DNA from: JASFUX01 sp050050115 | Lineage (GTDB): Bacteria; Pseudomonadota; Alphaproteobacteria; Caulobacterales; Maricaulaceae | NCBI GenBank assembly: GCA_050050115.1 | Contig: JASFUX010000161.1 | Location: forward strand, 1-7,689 | Length of the DNA stretch: 7,689 nt | Direction: 5' to 3' | Shown here: positions 1 to 5,306 of the stretch, piece by piece | How the letters are laid out: each line of letters begins with the position of its first letter | Position numbering within the stretch: position 1 is the stretch's first letter | Made by a program: the position numbers and the translations under genes | The notes under the pieces: model-generated | What the model saw: the letters and a program-made list of their open reading frames with translations, nothing else | What the model was told of the DNA's origin: nothing | Database searches by the model: none

Positions 1-400
1 CGAAGCCCTCGATGCCGTCTTCTTCGCGCTGAGCGATCCGATGCGCCGCGCGATGCTTGTCCGCCTCGACGAAGGCCCGGCGCTCGTCTCCGAGCTCGCC
101 GCGCCGTTCGATGTCTCGGTGCAGGCCGTTTCGCGACACATCCAGGTGCTCGTGCGCGCCGGCCTCGTCACCCAGGAGCGCACCGGCCGGATCGCGCGTT
201 GCAGCCTCGACGCCGCCCCGCTCTATGCCGGCGCGGTCTGGCTCAACCGTTACACCAAGTACTGGCAGCAGCAGTTCGACGACCTCGCCTCGATCGTCAA
301 AGGCCTCGCGGAAAGCCCCGCCCCGAAGACGGCGGCGAGCAAACGCGCCGGCGAGCAAAAGACCAAGTTAAAGACCAAGCCCCGCAGGACTCGCAAATGA
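1..400 (+). CDS. ArsR-family winged-helix transcriptional regulator (5' end outside window)
   Basis: The reading frame is open from base 2, before the first internal ATG at 41. The 13 residues before that ATG (EALDAVFFALSDP) already look like the start of an ArsR protein, so the gene begins upstream of the window. About 132 residues are visible. They show the ArsR winged-helix layout: a first helix with the SDPMRRAML signature, a helix-turn-helix (SELAAPFDVSVQAVSRHIQVLVRAGLV, written here as two joined helices) and a short wing with an arginine-rich strand. ArsR proteins are dimeric repressors that sense metals or small molecules. I see no cysteine-pair metal site in the visible part, so it belongs more likely to the group without an obvious metal ligand that is often paired with SRPBCC or DUF899 genes. 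The last 24 or so residues are very rich in lysine and arginine. Its stop overlaps the next gene by 4 bases (ATGA), implying translational coupling. The ligand is unknown. Confidence 0.9.
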   Translation, partial: EALDAVFFALSDPMRRAMLVRLDEGPALVSELAAPFDVSVQAVSRHIQVLVRAGLVTQERTGRIARCSLDAAPLYAGAVWLNRYTKYWQQQFDDLASIVKGLAESPAPKTAASKRAGEQKTKLKTKPRRTRK

Positions 401-972
401 TCGAGTGGGACAACCCCGAGCTCAACGCTTTGAAGGACAAGCTGAACTCGGCTCAGGTCGAGCTGCGCGAGGCGCTTGCGGAGATCGCGTCCGGCGAGGT
501 CGAGGACTATATCTTTCAGACGACTGATGGAGAGGTGAAGCTCTCCGAGCTGTTCGGCGGCCATCGCGACCTCATCGTGATGCACAATATGGGCGCGGCG
601 TGTCCGAACTGCACGATGGTGACCGACGGCTTCAACGGCCTTTACCCGCATGTGCGCGATCGCGCGGCCTTTGTCATTTCGAGTCCTGATCCGCCGGAGG
701 TGCAGGCCGCGCTCGCCGCCGAGCGGGGTTGGCGCGTCCCGATGATCAGCCACGCCGGCTCGGCATTCGCCCGCGACATGGGCTTCGTGCGCGAGAACGG
801 CGGCATGCGACCCGGCGTCTCGGCCTTCCGTAAGGAGGACGGCAAGCTCCTGCGCGTCTCGGCGACCGACTTTCATGCGGAGACGGACTTTTGCGCCATC
901 TGGCGGCTGCTCGACTTGCTGCCCGACGGTCGGGCCGGCTGGCGACCAACCTTCGAGTACGACGCGAAGTAA
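397..972 (+). CDS. DUF899-type thioredoxin-like protein
   Basis: This 191-residue cytoplasmic protein has no signal peptide. After a helical N-terminal 35 residues come a strand and loop (YIFQTTDGEVKLSELFGG), then a thioredoxin-like region with a CPNC motif (Cys69 and Cys72). The SSPDPP segment near residue 96, the RGW..P segment and the C-terminal LLDLLPDGRAGW fit the DUF899 family, a divergent AhpC/thioredoxin-fold group whose reaction is not established. The CxxC pair suggests thiol redox activity, but that is inference. A third cysteine lies at 166. The protein is somewhat shorter than DUF899 members as I remember them. The ATG at 397 is chosen because it overlaps the ArsR stop (ATGA) and has AGGA at 386-389, 7 bases upstream. 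In-frame codons further upstream lie inside the regulator gene and are not used. The context suggests the ArsR protein controls its own operon including this gene. Confidence 0.82.
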   Translation: MIEWDNPELNALKDKLNSAQVELREALAEIASGEVEDYIFQTTDGEVKLSELFGGHRDLIVMHNMGAACPNCTMVTDGFNGLYPHVRDRAAFVISSPDPPEVQAALAAERGWRVPMISHAGSAFARDMGFVRENGGMRPGVSAFRKEDGKLLRVSATDFHAETDFCAIWRLLDLLPDGRAGWRPTFEYDAK

Positions 973-1024
973 ACGAACCGCCGCGCAACGAGGCGGACGG
1001 AACAACAAGTTGGGAGGGGTTTCG

Positions 1025-1999
1025 ATGAAAACTCACGCCGCCGCAGCGTTCGCGGCCACATGCCTTCTCGCCTCGGCCGCTTTTGCGCAAGACGACTACG
1101 CTGTTCCGCGCACGCCGCACGGCCACCCTGACTTCCAGGGCATATGGATGGGCCATGCGCTCTTGCCGCTCGAAGCGCGCCCCGGCGTTCCCGAGCTGGT
1201 CGTCTCAGAGGAGCGGGCCCGGGAAATCCAGGCGGAGATCGTCGAAGAAATCGAAACGCTGCCGTTCAACCATCACGATCCCGAGGTGCCTCAGATCGCC
1301 CGGGACGCCGAAGGCATGGCCGTCGTGCGCGGCGAGCGCCGCACACGGCAACTGGTCGAGCCGGCGGACGGGCGGCTGCCCTTGACGCCTGCGGCGCGCC
1401 GCGAAATCGATCAGCTCGACAGCTTCTTCTCCACCTACATCAATCCGCCGGTGCTGGCGGACAACCCCGAAGAGCGGCCGGTCTGGGAGCGATGCATCGC
1501 CATGGAAGGCCGGCCCCCGTTTACCTCGGCGCACTCGCCGCATCCGCGCCGGATCGTTCAGACTGCCGATCACGTGGTGATCCACACAGAGTACGGCGAC
1601 GAGGCGCGCATCATCCCGTTTACGGATACGCATGGCCCCGCGGTTTTACGCCCGCACTTGGGAGACTCGATCGCGCGCTGGGAAGGCGACACGCTCGTCA
1701 TCGAGACGGTGCATCTGCAGCCAAAGGACCGGATGCGCTACTTTCCCCACCTCATCGTGCCGTCCACCTCGACCGTCGTCGAGAAGTATACGCGCCTCTC
1801 GGACGACGAGCTTCTCTATCAGTATACGATCATAGATCCCGCGACCTACACCGAACCCTGGCTCGCCGAGTATTCGATCTATCGCACCGATCAGCAGATG
1901 TATGAGTTCGCCTGCCACGAGGGCAACTATTCGCTGCCCAACATCATGGCCGCCGAACGCGAACGCGAGCGCCGCGGCGAGCCGCCCAGAGTGCGCTAA
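1025..1999 (+). CDS. Exported protein of uncharacterised family
   Basis: The 324-residue protein opens with a clear Sec signal peptide: a short basic start, an alanine-rich hydrophobic core and an AFA|Q cleavage site after residue 21. The mature part begins with the P-x-G-x-PDFQGIW motif (residues 31-41). Further on it has RC (156-157), HSPHPRRIVQT, GDSIARWEGDTLVIET (213-228), a TRLSDDELLYQYTI strand pair and YEFACHEGNYSL (293-304). I recognise this set of motifs from a large family of hypothetical secreted proteins, common in Acidobacteria, sphingomonads and other soil or marine bacteria, with no assigned function. The two conserved cysteines (157 and 297) might form a disulphide in the periplasm; that is inference. 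The ATG at 1025 is supported by GGGAGG at 1012-1017 with 7 bases of spacing and by the signal peptide starting right there. It lies 52 bases after the DUF899 gene, so co-transcription is possible but not shown. Confidence 0.85.
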   Translation: MKTHAAAAFAATCLLASAAFAQDDYAVPRTPHGHPDFQGIWMGHALLPLEARPGVPELVVSEERAREIQAEIVEEIETLPFNHHDPEVPQIARDAEGMAVVRGERRTRQLVEPADGRLPLTPAARREIDQLDSFFSTYINPPVLADNPEERPVWERCIAMEGRPPFTSAHSPHPRRIVQTADHVVIHTEYGDEARIIPFTDTHGPAVLRPHLGDSIARWEGDTLVIETVHLQPKDRMRYFPHLIVPSTSTVVEKYTRLSDDELLYQYTIIDPATYTEPWLAEYSIYRTDQQMYEFACHEGNYSLPNIMAAERERERRGEPPRVR

Positions 2000-2033
2000 A
2001 GAGAGTGCGTGAAGTGCGTGCGCTGGGCGAGCC

Positions 2034-2882
2034 CTACGGCAGCCCCGCGCGGCTGCGCCGATAGATGTGCTGCGGGTACGTCCCGACGATCCGCACGTGC
2101 GTCGTGAAGAAGCCCAGCTCTTCGAGCGCGCGTGAAACGGGCAGGTCTTCGGGGCGGCCCTCGATATCGGCGTAGAATTGCGTCGCGGCGAAGCGGCCGC
2201 CGATCTGATAGCTCTCGAGCTTGGTCATGTTCACGCCGTTGGTCGCAAAGCCGCCCATCGCCTTGTAGAGCGCGGCAGGCACGTTGCGCACGCGGAACAG
2301 GAACGAGGTCATGCACGGCGCGTCCGCCGGCGGCTTGACCGGTTCGCGGGCGAGCACGATGAAGCGCGTGGTGTTCTCCGGGTCATCCTGAACGTCCGAG
2401 AGCAGAGCTTCAAGTCCGTGGATATTTCCTGCGAGCGCTGAAGCCAGCGCAGCTTCGGCCCGGATCTCACCCTCGGCAACGAGGCGCGCCGCGCCGGCGG
2501 TGTCCATCTCACGCATCGCCGCCCACTTGCGCGCCGAGATCAGCTTGCGGCACTGGGCGAGCGCCATGTGATGACTCGCCACCGTCTTGATGTCGTCGAG
2601 CTTGACACCCGGCTTGGCGAGCACGTTGAAGCGCACCGGAGAAAAGTGCTCGGCGATGATCGACAAAGAGCTGTCCGGCAGCAGGTGGTGAATATCGGCA
2701 ACCCGTCCGGCGACGGAGTTCTCGACCGGAATCATCGCCAGGCGCGCCGCGCCCTTCTCGACCGCCTCGAAAGCGTCTTCGAACGTGGGGCACGCCATCG
2801 GCTCGAGGTCCGGATAAACCTCCCCGCAGGCAGCGTGGGAGAAGGCGCCGGGCTCGCCCTGGTATGAGATCTTGTCGGTCAC
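2034..2882 (-). CDS. pheA: Prephenate dehydratase
   Basis: This enzyme converts prephenate to phenylpyruvate, the committed step of phenylalanine synthesis, in the cytoplasm. From the GTG start it has 282 residues, normal for a monofunctional prephenate dehydratase without a chorismate mutase domain. The catalytic domain (about 3-178) shows YQGEPGAFS, IPVENS (51-56), SHHMALAQC and the active-site TRF motif (172-174). The ACT domain (about 190-270) has TSFLFRVRNVPAALYKA and LESYQIGG, the alphaproteobacterial form of the ESRP phenylalanine-binding motif, so feedback inhibition by phenylalanine is expected. I chose GTG at 2882-2880 over the in-frame TTG at 2900-2898 because GAGGGG stands 6 bases before the GTG and the family consensus begins just after it (DKISYQGEPG). 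It lies 14 bases downstream of kdsB on the same strand. Its stop is 34 bases from that of the convergent exported-protein gene. Confidence 0.95.
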   Translation of the reverse strand: MTDKISYQGEPGAFSHAACGEVYPDLEPMACPTFEDAFEAVEKGAARLAMIPVENSVAGRVADIHHLLPDSSLSIIAEHFSPVRFNVLAKPGVKLDDIKTVASHHMALAQCRKLISARKWAAMREMDTAGAARLVAEGEIRAEAALASALAGNIHGLEALLSDVQDDPENTTRFIVLAREPVKPPADAPCMTSFLFRVRNVPAALYKAMGGFATNGVNMTKLESYQIGGRFAATQFYADIEGRPEDLPVSRALEELGFFTTHVRIVGTYPQHIYRRSRAGLP

Positions 2883-2888
2883 GCCCGT

Positions 2889-2894
2889 CCCCTC
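2889..2894 (-). promoter_or_regulatory. Ribosome binding site fixing the pheA GTG start
   Basis: On the minus strand GAGGGG is followed by 6 bases and then GTG (2882-2880). If translation began at the upstream TTG (2900-2898), this purine run would lie inside the coding region and the TTG would have no comparable site in front of it. The placement therefore favours the GTG. Confidence 0.7.
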
Positions 2895-2896
2895 TT

Positions 2897-3637
2897 TCAA
2901 GTCTTTGCGGCGTAGATCGCGCGAACAGCCTCAAGATCAGCCGACGAGTCAACGCCGAGCGGCGACTCTTCGATCACCGCAGCCTCGATCCGCATGCCGT
3001 TTTCGAGCGCGCGCAGCTGTTCAAGCCGCTCGCGTTGCTCCAGCGGCGAGGGCGACAGCGTCGTGAAGCACGCCAGCGCGGTGCGGCGATAGACATAGAG
3101 GCCGACGTGGTGAAACACCGGCCCTGGCCCCGTCGGCGCGGCCGCACGGGTAAAATAGAGCGCCCGGCCCCGCCTGGCGCCGTCGGGCAGCGCGACGACG
3201 GCCTTGACCACATTGGGATCGTCCCGCTCGGCCGGATCTTCGGTCGCGACGGCGAGCGTGGCGATGTCGGCGTCGGGAACGGCCGCGAGCGCGTCAACCG
3301 CCGCGGTGATCGCGCCCGGGCTGATCGTCGGCATGTCGCCCTGAAGATTGACCACGACATCGTGCGCGCCTTCTGGGTCAACCGCCTCGAGCGCCGCCAT
3401 CACCCGGTCCGAGCCCGAAGGCAGCTCCGGATCGGTCAACACCGCCTCGAAGCCATGAGCGTGCGCCGCCTCGGCGATTTCGATGTCTCCAGCGGCGATG
3501 ACGACCGGGCCGAGACCGGCCGCCCGGCCCTGCTCGGCGACCCGGATGATCATCGGCTTGCCGCCGATATCGGCCAGCGGCTTGCCCGGCAGGCGGGTCG
3601 AGGCCATGCGGGCGGGAATGACGACAATCGGGTTCAT
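2897..3637 (-). CDS. kdsB: 3-deoxy-manno-octulosonate cytidylyltransferase (CMP-Kdo synthetase)
   Basis: KdsB activates Kdo with CTP to give CMP-Kdo, the donor for the inner core of lipopolysaccharide, in the cytoplasm. The 246-residue protein has the family's normal length. It shows the nucleotide-binding PARMASTRLPGKPL (8-21), SGSDRV (74-79), NLQGDMP (97-103), ALYFTR (159-164), HHVGLYVYRR (176-185), SPLEQRERLEQLRALENG (197-214) and GVDS (228-231). Asp101 in QGD and Asp230 in GVDS are in the positions expected to bind the catalytic magnesium. QGDMP instead of the enterobacterial QGDEP is a variant I associate with alphaproteobacteria. The ATG at 3637 starts exactly at the conserved N-terminus; the ribosome site in front (GAGTTGAG region) is weak. 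It is the first gene of a two-gene operon with pheA, read away from the cytochrome gene. Its presence implies a Gram-negative outer membrane with Kdo-containing lipopolysaccharide. Confidence 0.96.
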   Translation of the reverse strand: MNPIVVIPARMASTRLPGKPLADIGGKPMIIRVAEQGRAAGLGPVVIAAGDIEIAEAAHAHGFEAVLTDPELPSGSDRVMAALEAVDPEGAHDVVVNLQGDMPTISPGAITAAVDALAAVPDADIATLAVATEDPAERDDPNVVKAVVALPDGARRGRALYFTRAAAPTGPGPVFHHVGLYVYRRTALACFTTLSPSPLEQRERLEQLRALENGMRIEAAVIEESPLGVDSSADLEAVRAIYAAKT

Positions 3638-3655
3638 TGGCTCAACTCAGTCCAA

Positions 3656-3693
3656 GACGCTGAGATGCATTGAGAAATCAAAGGCTCAGCGTC
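3656..3693 (-). repeat. 9-bp perfect inverted repeat upstream of kdsB
   Basis: GACGCTGAG (3656-3664) and CTCAGCGTC (3685-3693) are exact reverse complements separated by 20 bases. The nearer arm is 18 bases from the kdsB ATG. It could be an operator with two half-sites about three helical turns apart, or a stem-loop in the kdsB leader. There is no T tract on either side, so a terminator is unlikely. Confidence 0.5.
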
Positions 3694-3899
3694 AAGGCGA
3701 AGTTGCCGGCCGGCTCCGCGCCGGGCGCGCCGCCGCGCCGCCTCGAATCGGCGGAAAATGCCGTCTTGCGGGATCTTGAAGACCCCGCCGGTCCGCGCCG
3801 AGGCGCTCGATGACGGGTGCGACGCGAGCGCGCGTTGATTGCGCCCGCGACGCGTGCCAAAGAGCCGCACCCGGCGAGTTTCGGGACCGTTCATCGACG

Positions 3900-3926
3900 C
3901 CGATGCGCGTATTTTTCGCGTGTCGG
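3900..3926 (+). repeat. Stem-loop in the leader of the cytochrome c gene
   Basis: Left arm 3900-3909 (CCGATGCGCG) and right arm 3917-3926 (CGCGTGTCGG) pair at 8 of 10 positions as DNA, and at all 10 as RNA if two G-U wobbles are allowed, around a 7-base T-rich loop (TATTTTT). It ends 31 bases before the cytochrome ATG. A competing shorter hairpin, CATCG (3892-3896) with CGATG (3901-3905), overlaps it. A role as leader structure or as a binding site is possible but unproven. Confidence 0.4.
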
Positions 3927-3957
3927 ACTTCTTGGGGCAGCAGAGGCGGCGAGACGC

Positions 3958-4671
3958 ATGGGCGAGCTGTTTATCAACAAGATCATCGGCGCCGTGCTGG
4001 CGACCTTCCTCACGGTCTTCGCGCTGACCGAGGTCTCGCACATGCTGATCCATCCACACGAACTCGAGGAGCCCGCCTATCCGATCGAAGTGCCCGAAGG
4101 CGGCGCGACCGGCGGCGAGCCCGAAATCGTGGACATCGGCCTGATGCTGCGCGAAGCGAGCGTCGAGAGCGGGGCGAACCAGGCCGACACGCTCTGCAGC
4201 AACTGCCACACCTTCAACGAAGGCGGCGGGGCGTCGACCGGACCGAACCTCTGGGGCGTGGTCGGCCGCATGGCGGGAACGAAGGAAGGCTTCCCCTTCT
4301 CCGGCGCGATGACCGAGTACGGTGAGGAATGGACCTACGAGCAGCTGTGGGCCTACCTCGAAAGCCCGGGACGCGTGGTGCCCGGAACGGCGATGAGCTT
4401 CGGCGGCCTGCGCCGCGAGACGCAGCGCGCCGACGTCATCGCCTACCTGGGCTCTCTGTCGGACGATCCGCGTCCCTTCCCCGAGCCCCTGCCGGAGCCA
4501 ATCGAAGAGCCGGCTGAGGAAGTCGCCGAGAACACCGCCGGCGATGCGGCCGAAGCGGCGTCTGCGGGCGAAGAAGACGGCGTAGCAGCGACCGCGGAGC
4601 CGGCCCCCGAGGTCGAAGAGCTCGACTCAGGCGTCGAGGATGACGCGGCGGAGCCCGAAGACGCACAGTAG
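3958..4671 (+). CDS. Membrane-anchored class I cytochrome c (CycM/c552-like) with acidic tail
   Basis: The 237-residue protein starts with an uncleaved membrane anchor (about residues 8-24, no signal-peptidase site), placing the rest in the periplasm. A class I cytochrome c domain follows. The haem-binding CSNCH is at 80-84, GPNLWG at 95-100 and the probable axial methionine is Met146 in PGTAMSFGG, with the C-terminal helix RADVIAYLGSLS at 157-168. This fits the alphaproteobacterial CycM/c552 group, which carries electrons between the bc1 complex and an aa3-type oxidase; that role is inferred from family likeness. Residues 170-237 form a low-complexity tail of Glu, Asp, Pro and Ala with no lysine and one arginine. 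The ATG at 3958 is preferred over upstream in-frame starts because it begins the anchor directly and has AGAGG at 3942-3946, although spacing is long. Its stop is 19 bases from the convergent MarR gene. It is divergent from kdsB. Confidence 0.88.
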   Translation: MGELFINKIIGAVLATFLTVFALTEVSHMLIHPHELEEPAYPIEVPEGGATGGEPEIVDIGLMLREASVESGANQADTLCSNCHTFNEGGGASTGPNLWGVVGRMAGTKEGFPFSGAMTEYGEEWTYEQLWAYLESPGRVVPGTAMSFGGLRRETQRADVIAYLGSLSDDPRPFPEPLPEPIEEPAEEVAENTAGDAAEAASAGEEDGVAATAEPAPEVEELDSGVEDDAAEPEDAQ

Positions 4672-4690
4672 GACTTGGAGTCGGGGTCGC

Positions 4691-5053
4691 CTAGCCGTCC
4701 TCCTGCTTCGCCAGCGACTTGACCACCCTTTTGATCCGCGTGGCGAGCCGCCCCAAGTAGGCTGAGCCCGCTCGCGTCCGCGCGATCAGGATGCTGCGTC
4801 GGTCTGCTTCATCGCGGCGGCGCGATATGAAGTCCTGCGCGCTCAAAGCGTCGAGCGCGCGGGTGACCGCAGGCTTAGGCATGCCGAGCGTTTCCGACAG
4901 CCCCCTGACGGTGTGCGGCGGCGGGGTGAGATAGACGGTCATCAGCACCGCGAGCTGACGCGCCGTCAGCTCCGGCCCTCGGCTGCGCACTTCTTCAAGC
5001 GTCACCGCGCGCCACAGCGCAAGCGCGCTGTCGCGGTCGAACTCGAAAGACAT
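4691..5053 (-). CDS. MarR-family winged-helix transcriptional regulator
   Basis: At 120 residues this is shorter than the usual 140-150 of MarR proteins but has the whole DNA-binding core. An N-terminal dimerisation helix (about 5-24) is followed by ELTARQLAVLMTVYL, then the helix-turn-helix HTVRGLSETLGMPKPAVTRALDAL (48-70, shown as two helices) and the wing RRRDEADRRSILI (78-90), ending in a C-terminal helix for dimer contact. The DEADRR wing is a classic MarR signature. The start at 5053 is the only good ATG; the ribosome site before it is weak. It is read away from the acyltransferase gene across a 250-base gap that contains a palindromic operator candidate, so it might regulate the acyltransferase, itself, or both. 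Similar short MarR proteins (with LTARQ and TPPPHTVRGL) occur widely in alphaproteobacteria with no known ligand, as I recall. Confidence 0.88.
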   Translation of the reverse strand: MSFEFDRDSALALWRAVTLEEVRSRGPELTARQLAVLMTVYLTPPPHTVRGLSETLGMPKPAVTRALDALSAQDFISRRRDEADRRSILIARTRAGSAYLGRLATRIKRVVKSLAKQEDG

Positions 5054-5095
5054 GATGTCAGCAGCCGAACGACGCGACCGCCCCCTTTAACTCAT

Positions 5096-5111
5096 CGCCG
5101 AAATCTCGGCG
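5096..5111 (-). repeat. Short 6-bp inverted repeat in the MarR gene leader
   Basis: CGCCGA (5096-5101) and TCGGCG (5106-5111) are perfect reverse complements around 4 bases (AATC). It lies 42 bases upstream of the MarR ATG. It is compact enough to form an RNA hairpin in the leader, but 6 bp of G+C-rich pairing is also easily found by chance in this genome. Confidence 0.3.
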
Positions 5112-5231
5112 CATTGTCGCAAGCTTGGCGTGCTTCGGGTGCATTTCACAAGTTACTACGCCGACATGTGTCCCAGCCGCACGCACGAAGCGCGTTCTTC
5201 GGCTTTCGATTTCCTGTCATATTTCACATCA

Positions 5232-5254
5232 ACTAGTTTACATTTTAAACTTGT
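5232..5254. promoter_or_regulatory. Palindromic operator candidate upstream of the acyltransferase
   Basis: AGTTTA (5235-5240) and TAAACT (5246-5251) are exact inverted arms around CATTT. The symmetry continues to 5232 and 5254 with one mismatch (5234/5252), so 8 of 9 positions match per arm. The site stands out by being A+T-rich in a G+C-rich genome. It covers the -35 hexamer and part of the spacer of the candidate acyltransferase promoter, the classic place for a repressor to block RNA polymerase. The divergent MarR protein is one candidate binder. A TetR-family protein encoded elsewhere is another, since TAAACT/AGTTTA arms are common in TetR operators. Confidence 0.6.
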
Positions 5255-5264
5255 CTGCTAGCAT
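5237..5264 (+). promoter_or_regulatory. Candidate sigma-70 promoter of the acyltransferase gene
   Basis: TTTACA (5237-5242) is followed by 16 bases and TAGCAT (5259-5264), with TG at 5256-5257 giving an extended -10. Transcription would start near 5271, leaving a leader of about 35 bases before the ATG at 5307. It is the best promoter-like pair I can see in the window, and its overlap with the palindrome strengthens the case. Confidence 0.5.
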
Positions 5265-5280
5265 CCTCTCATCCGGCGCT

Positions 5281-5292
5281 GCAGCCGGCTGC
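5281..5292 (+). repeat. 12-bp perfect palindrome before the acyltransferase ribosome site
   Basis: GCAGCCGGCTGC equals its own reverse complement. It ends 4 bases before the GGAG ribosome site. It has no loop, so it is more a possible protein site than an RNA hairpin, and a chance occurrence is plausible at this base composition. Confidence 0.3.
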
Positions 5293-5296
5293 TGAT

Positions 5297-5300
5297 GGAG
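5297..5300 (+). promoter_or_regulatory. Ribosome binding site fixing the acyltransferase start
   Basis: GGAG lies 6 bases before the ATG at 5307. The earlier in-frame ATG at 5295 overlaps this motif and has no comparable site of its own, so the start is placed at 5307, dropping four residues. Confidence 0.65.
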
Positions 5301-5306
5301 CCTTTC

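Larger units (their letters stand above)
3638..3957. other. Divergent intergenic region between kdsB and the cytochrome c gene
   Basis: These 320 bases should contain the promoters for kdsB-pheA (leftward) and for the cytochrome gene (rightward). The short open frames in it on both strands have arginine/alanine-rich, family-less translations and no convincing start sites, so I see no gene here. It holds two inverted repeats, listed separately, and a very G+C-rich block at about 3705-3745 including GCCGGCCGGC. I could not pick a convincing -35/-10 pair on either strand. Confidence 0.6.

Noticed and set aside
973..1024. CCGCC...GGCGG stem after the DUF899 gene
   Set aside because: Five pairs with a 9-base loop in G+C-rich sequence and no T tract; not distinguishable from chance.
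1990..2021. Three AGTGCG copies, two of them in a 9-base tandem (AGTGCGTGA/AGTGCGTGC), at the junction of the exported-protein gene and pheA
   Set aside because: Too short and too few copies to be a functional repeat; one copy is inside the coding end. Likely chance or slippage.
2000..2033. Possible bidirectional terminator between the convergent exported-protein gene and pheA
   Set aside because: No stable stem and no T tract can be seen in the 34 bases.
3678..3860. 60-residue minus-strand open frame in the kdsB-cytochrome gap
   Set aside because: Arginine/alanine-rich translation with no recognisable motif or ribosome site; typical of spurious frames at this base composition.
3817..3957. 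N-terminal extension of the cytochrome gene to an upstream ATG
   Set aside because: The added residues are basic and unlike a membrane anchor or signal peptide, whereas the ATG at 3958 begins the anchor directly.
4672..4690. Possible terminator between the convergent cytochrome and MarR genes
   Set aside because: Only 19 bases, without an inverted repeat or T run.
5235..5251. CtrA-type TTAA-N7-TTAA site in the A+T-rich stretch
   Set aside because: Only one TTAA is present at the required spacing; the stretch is better explained as an inverted repeat.
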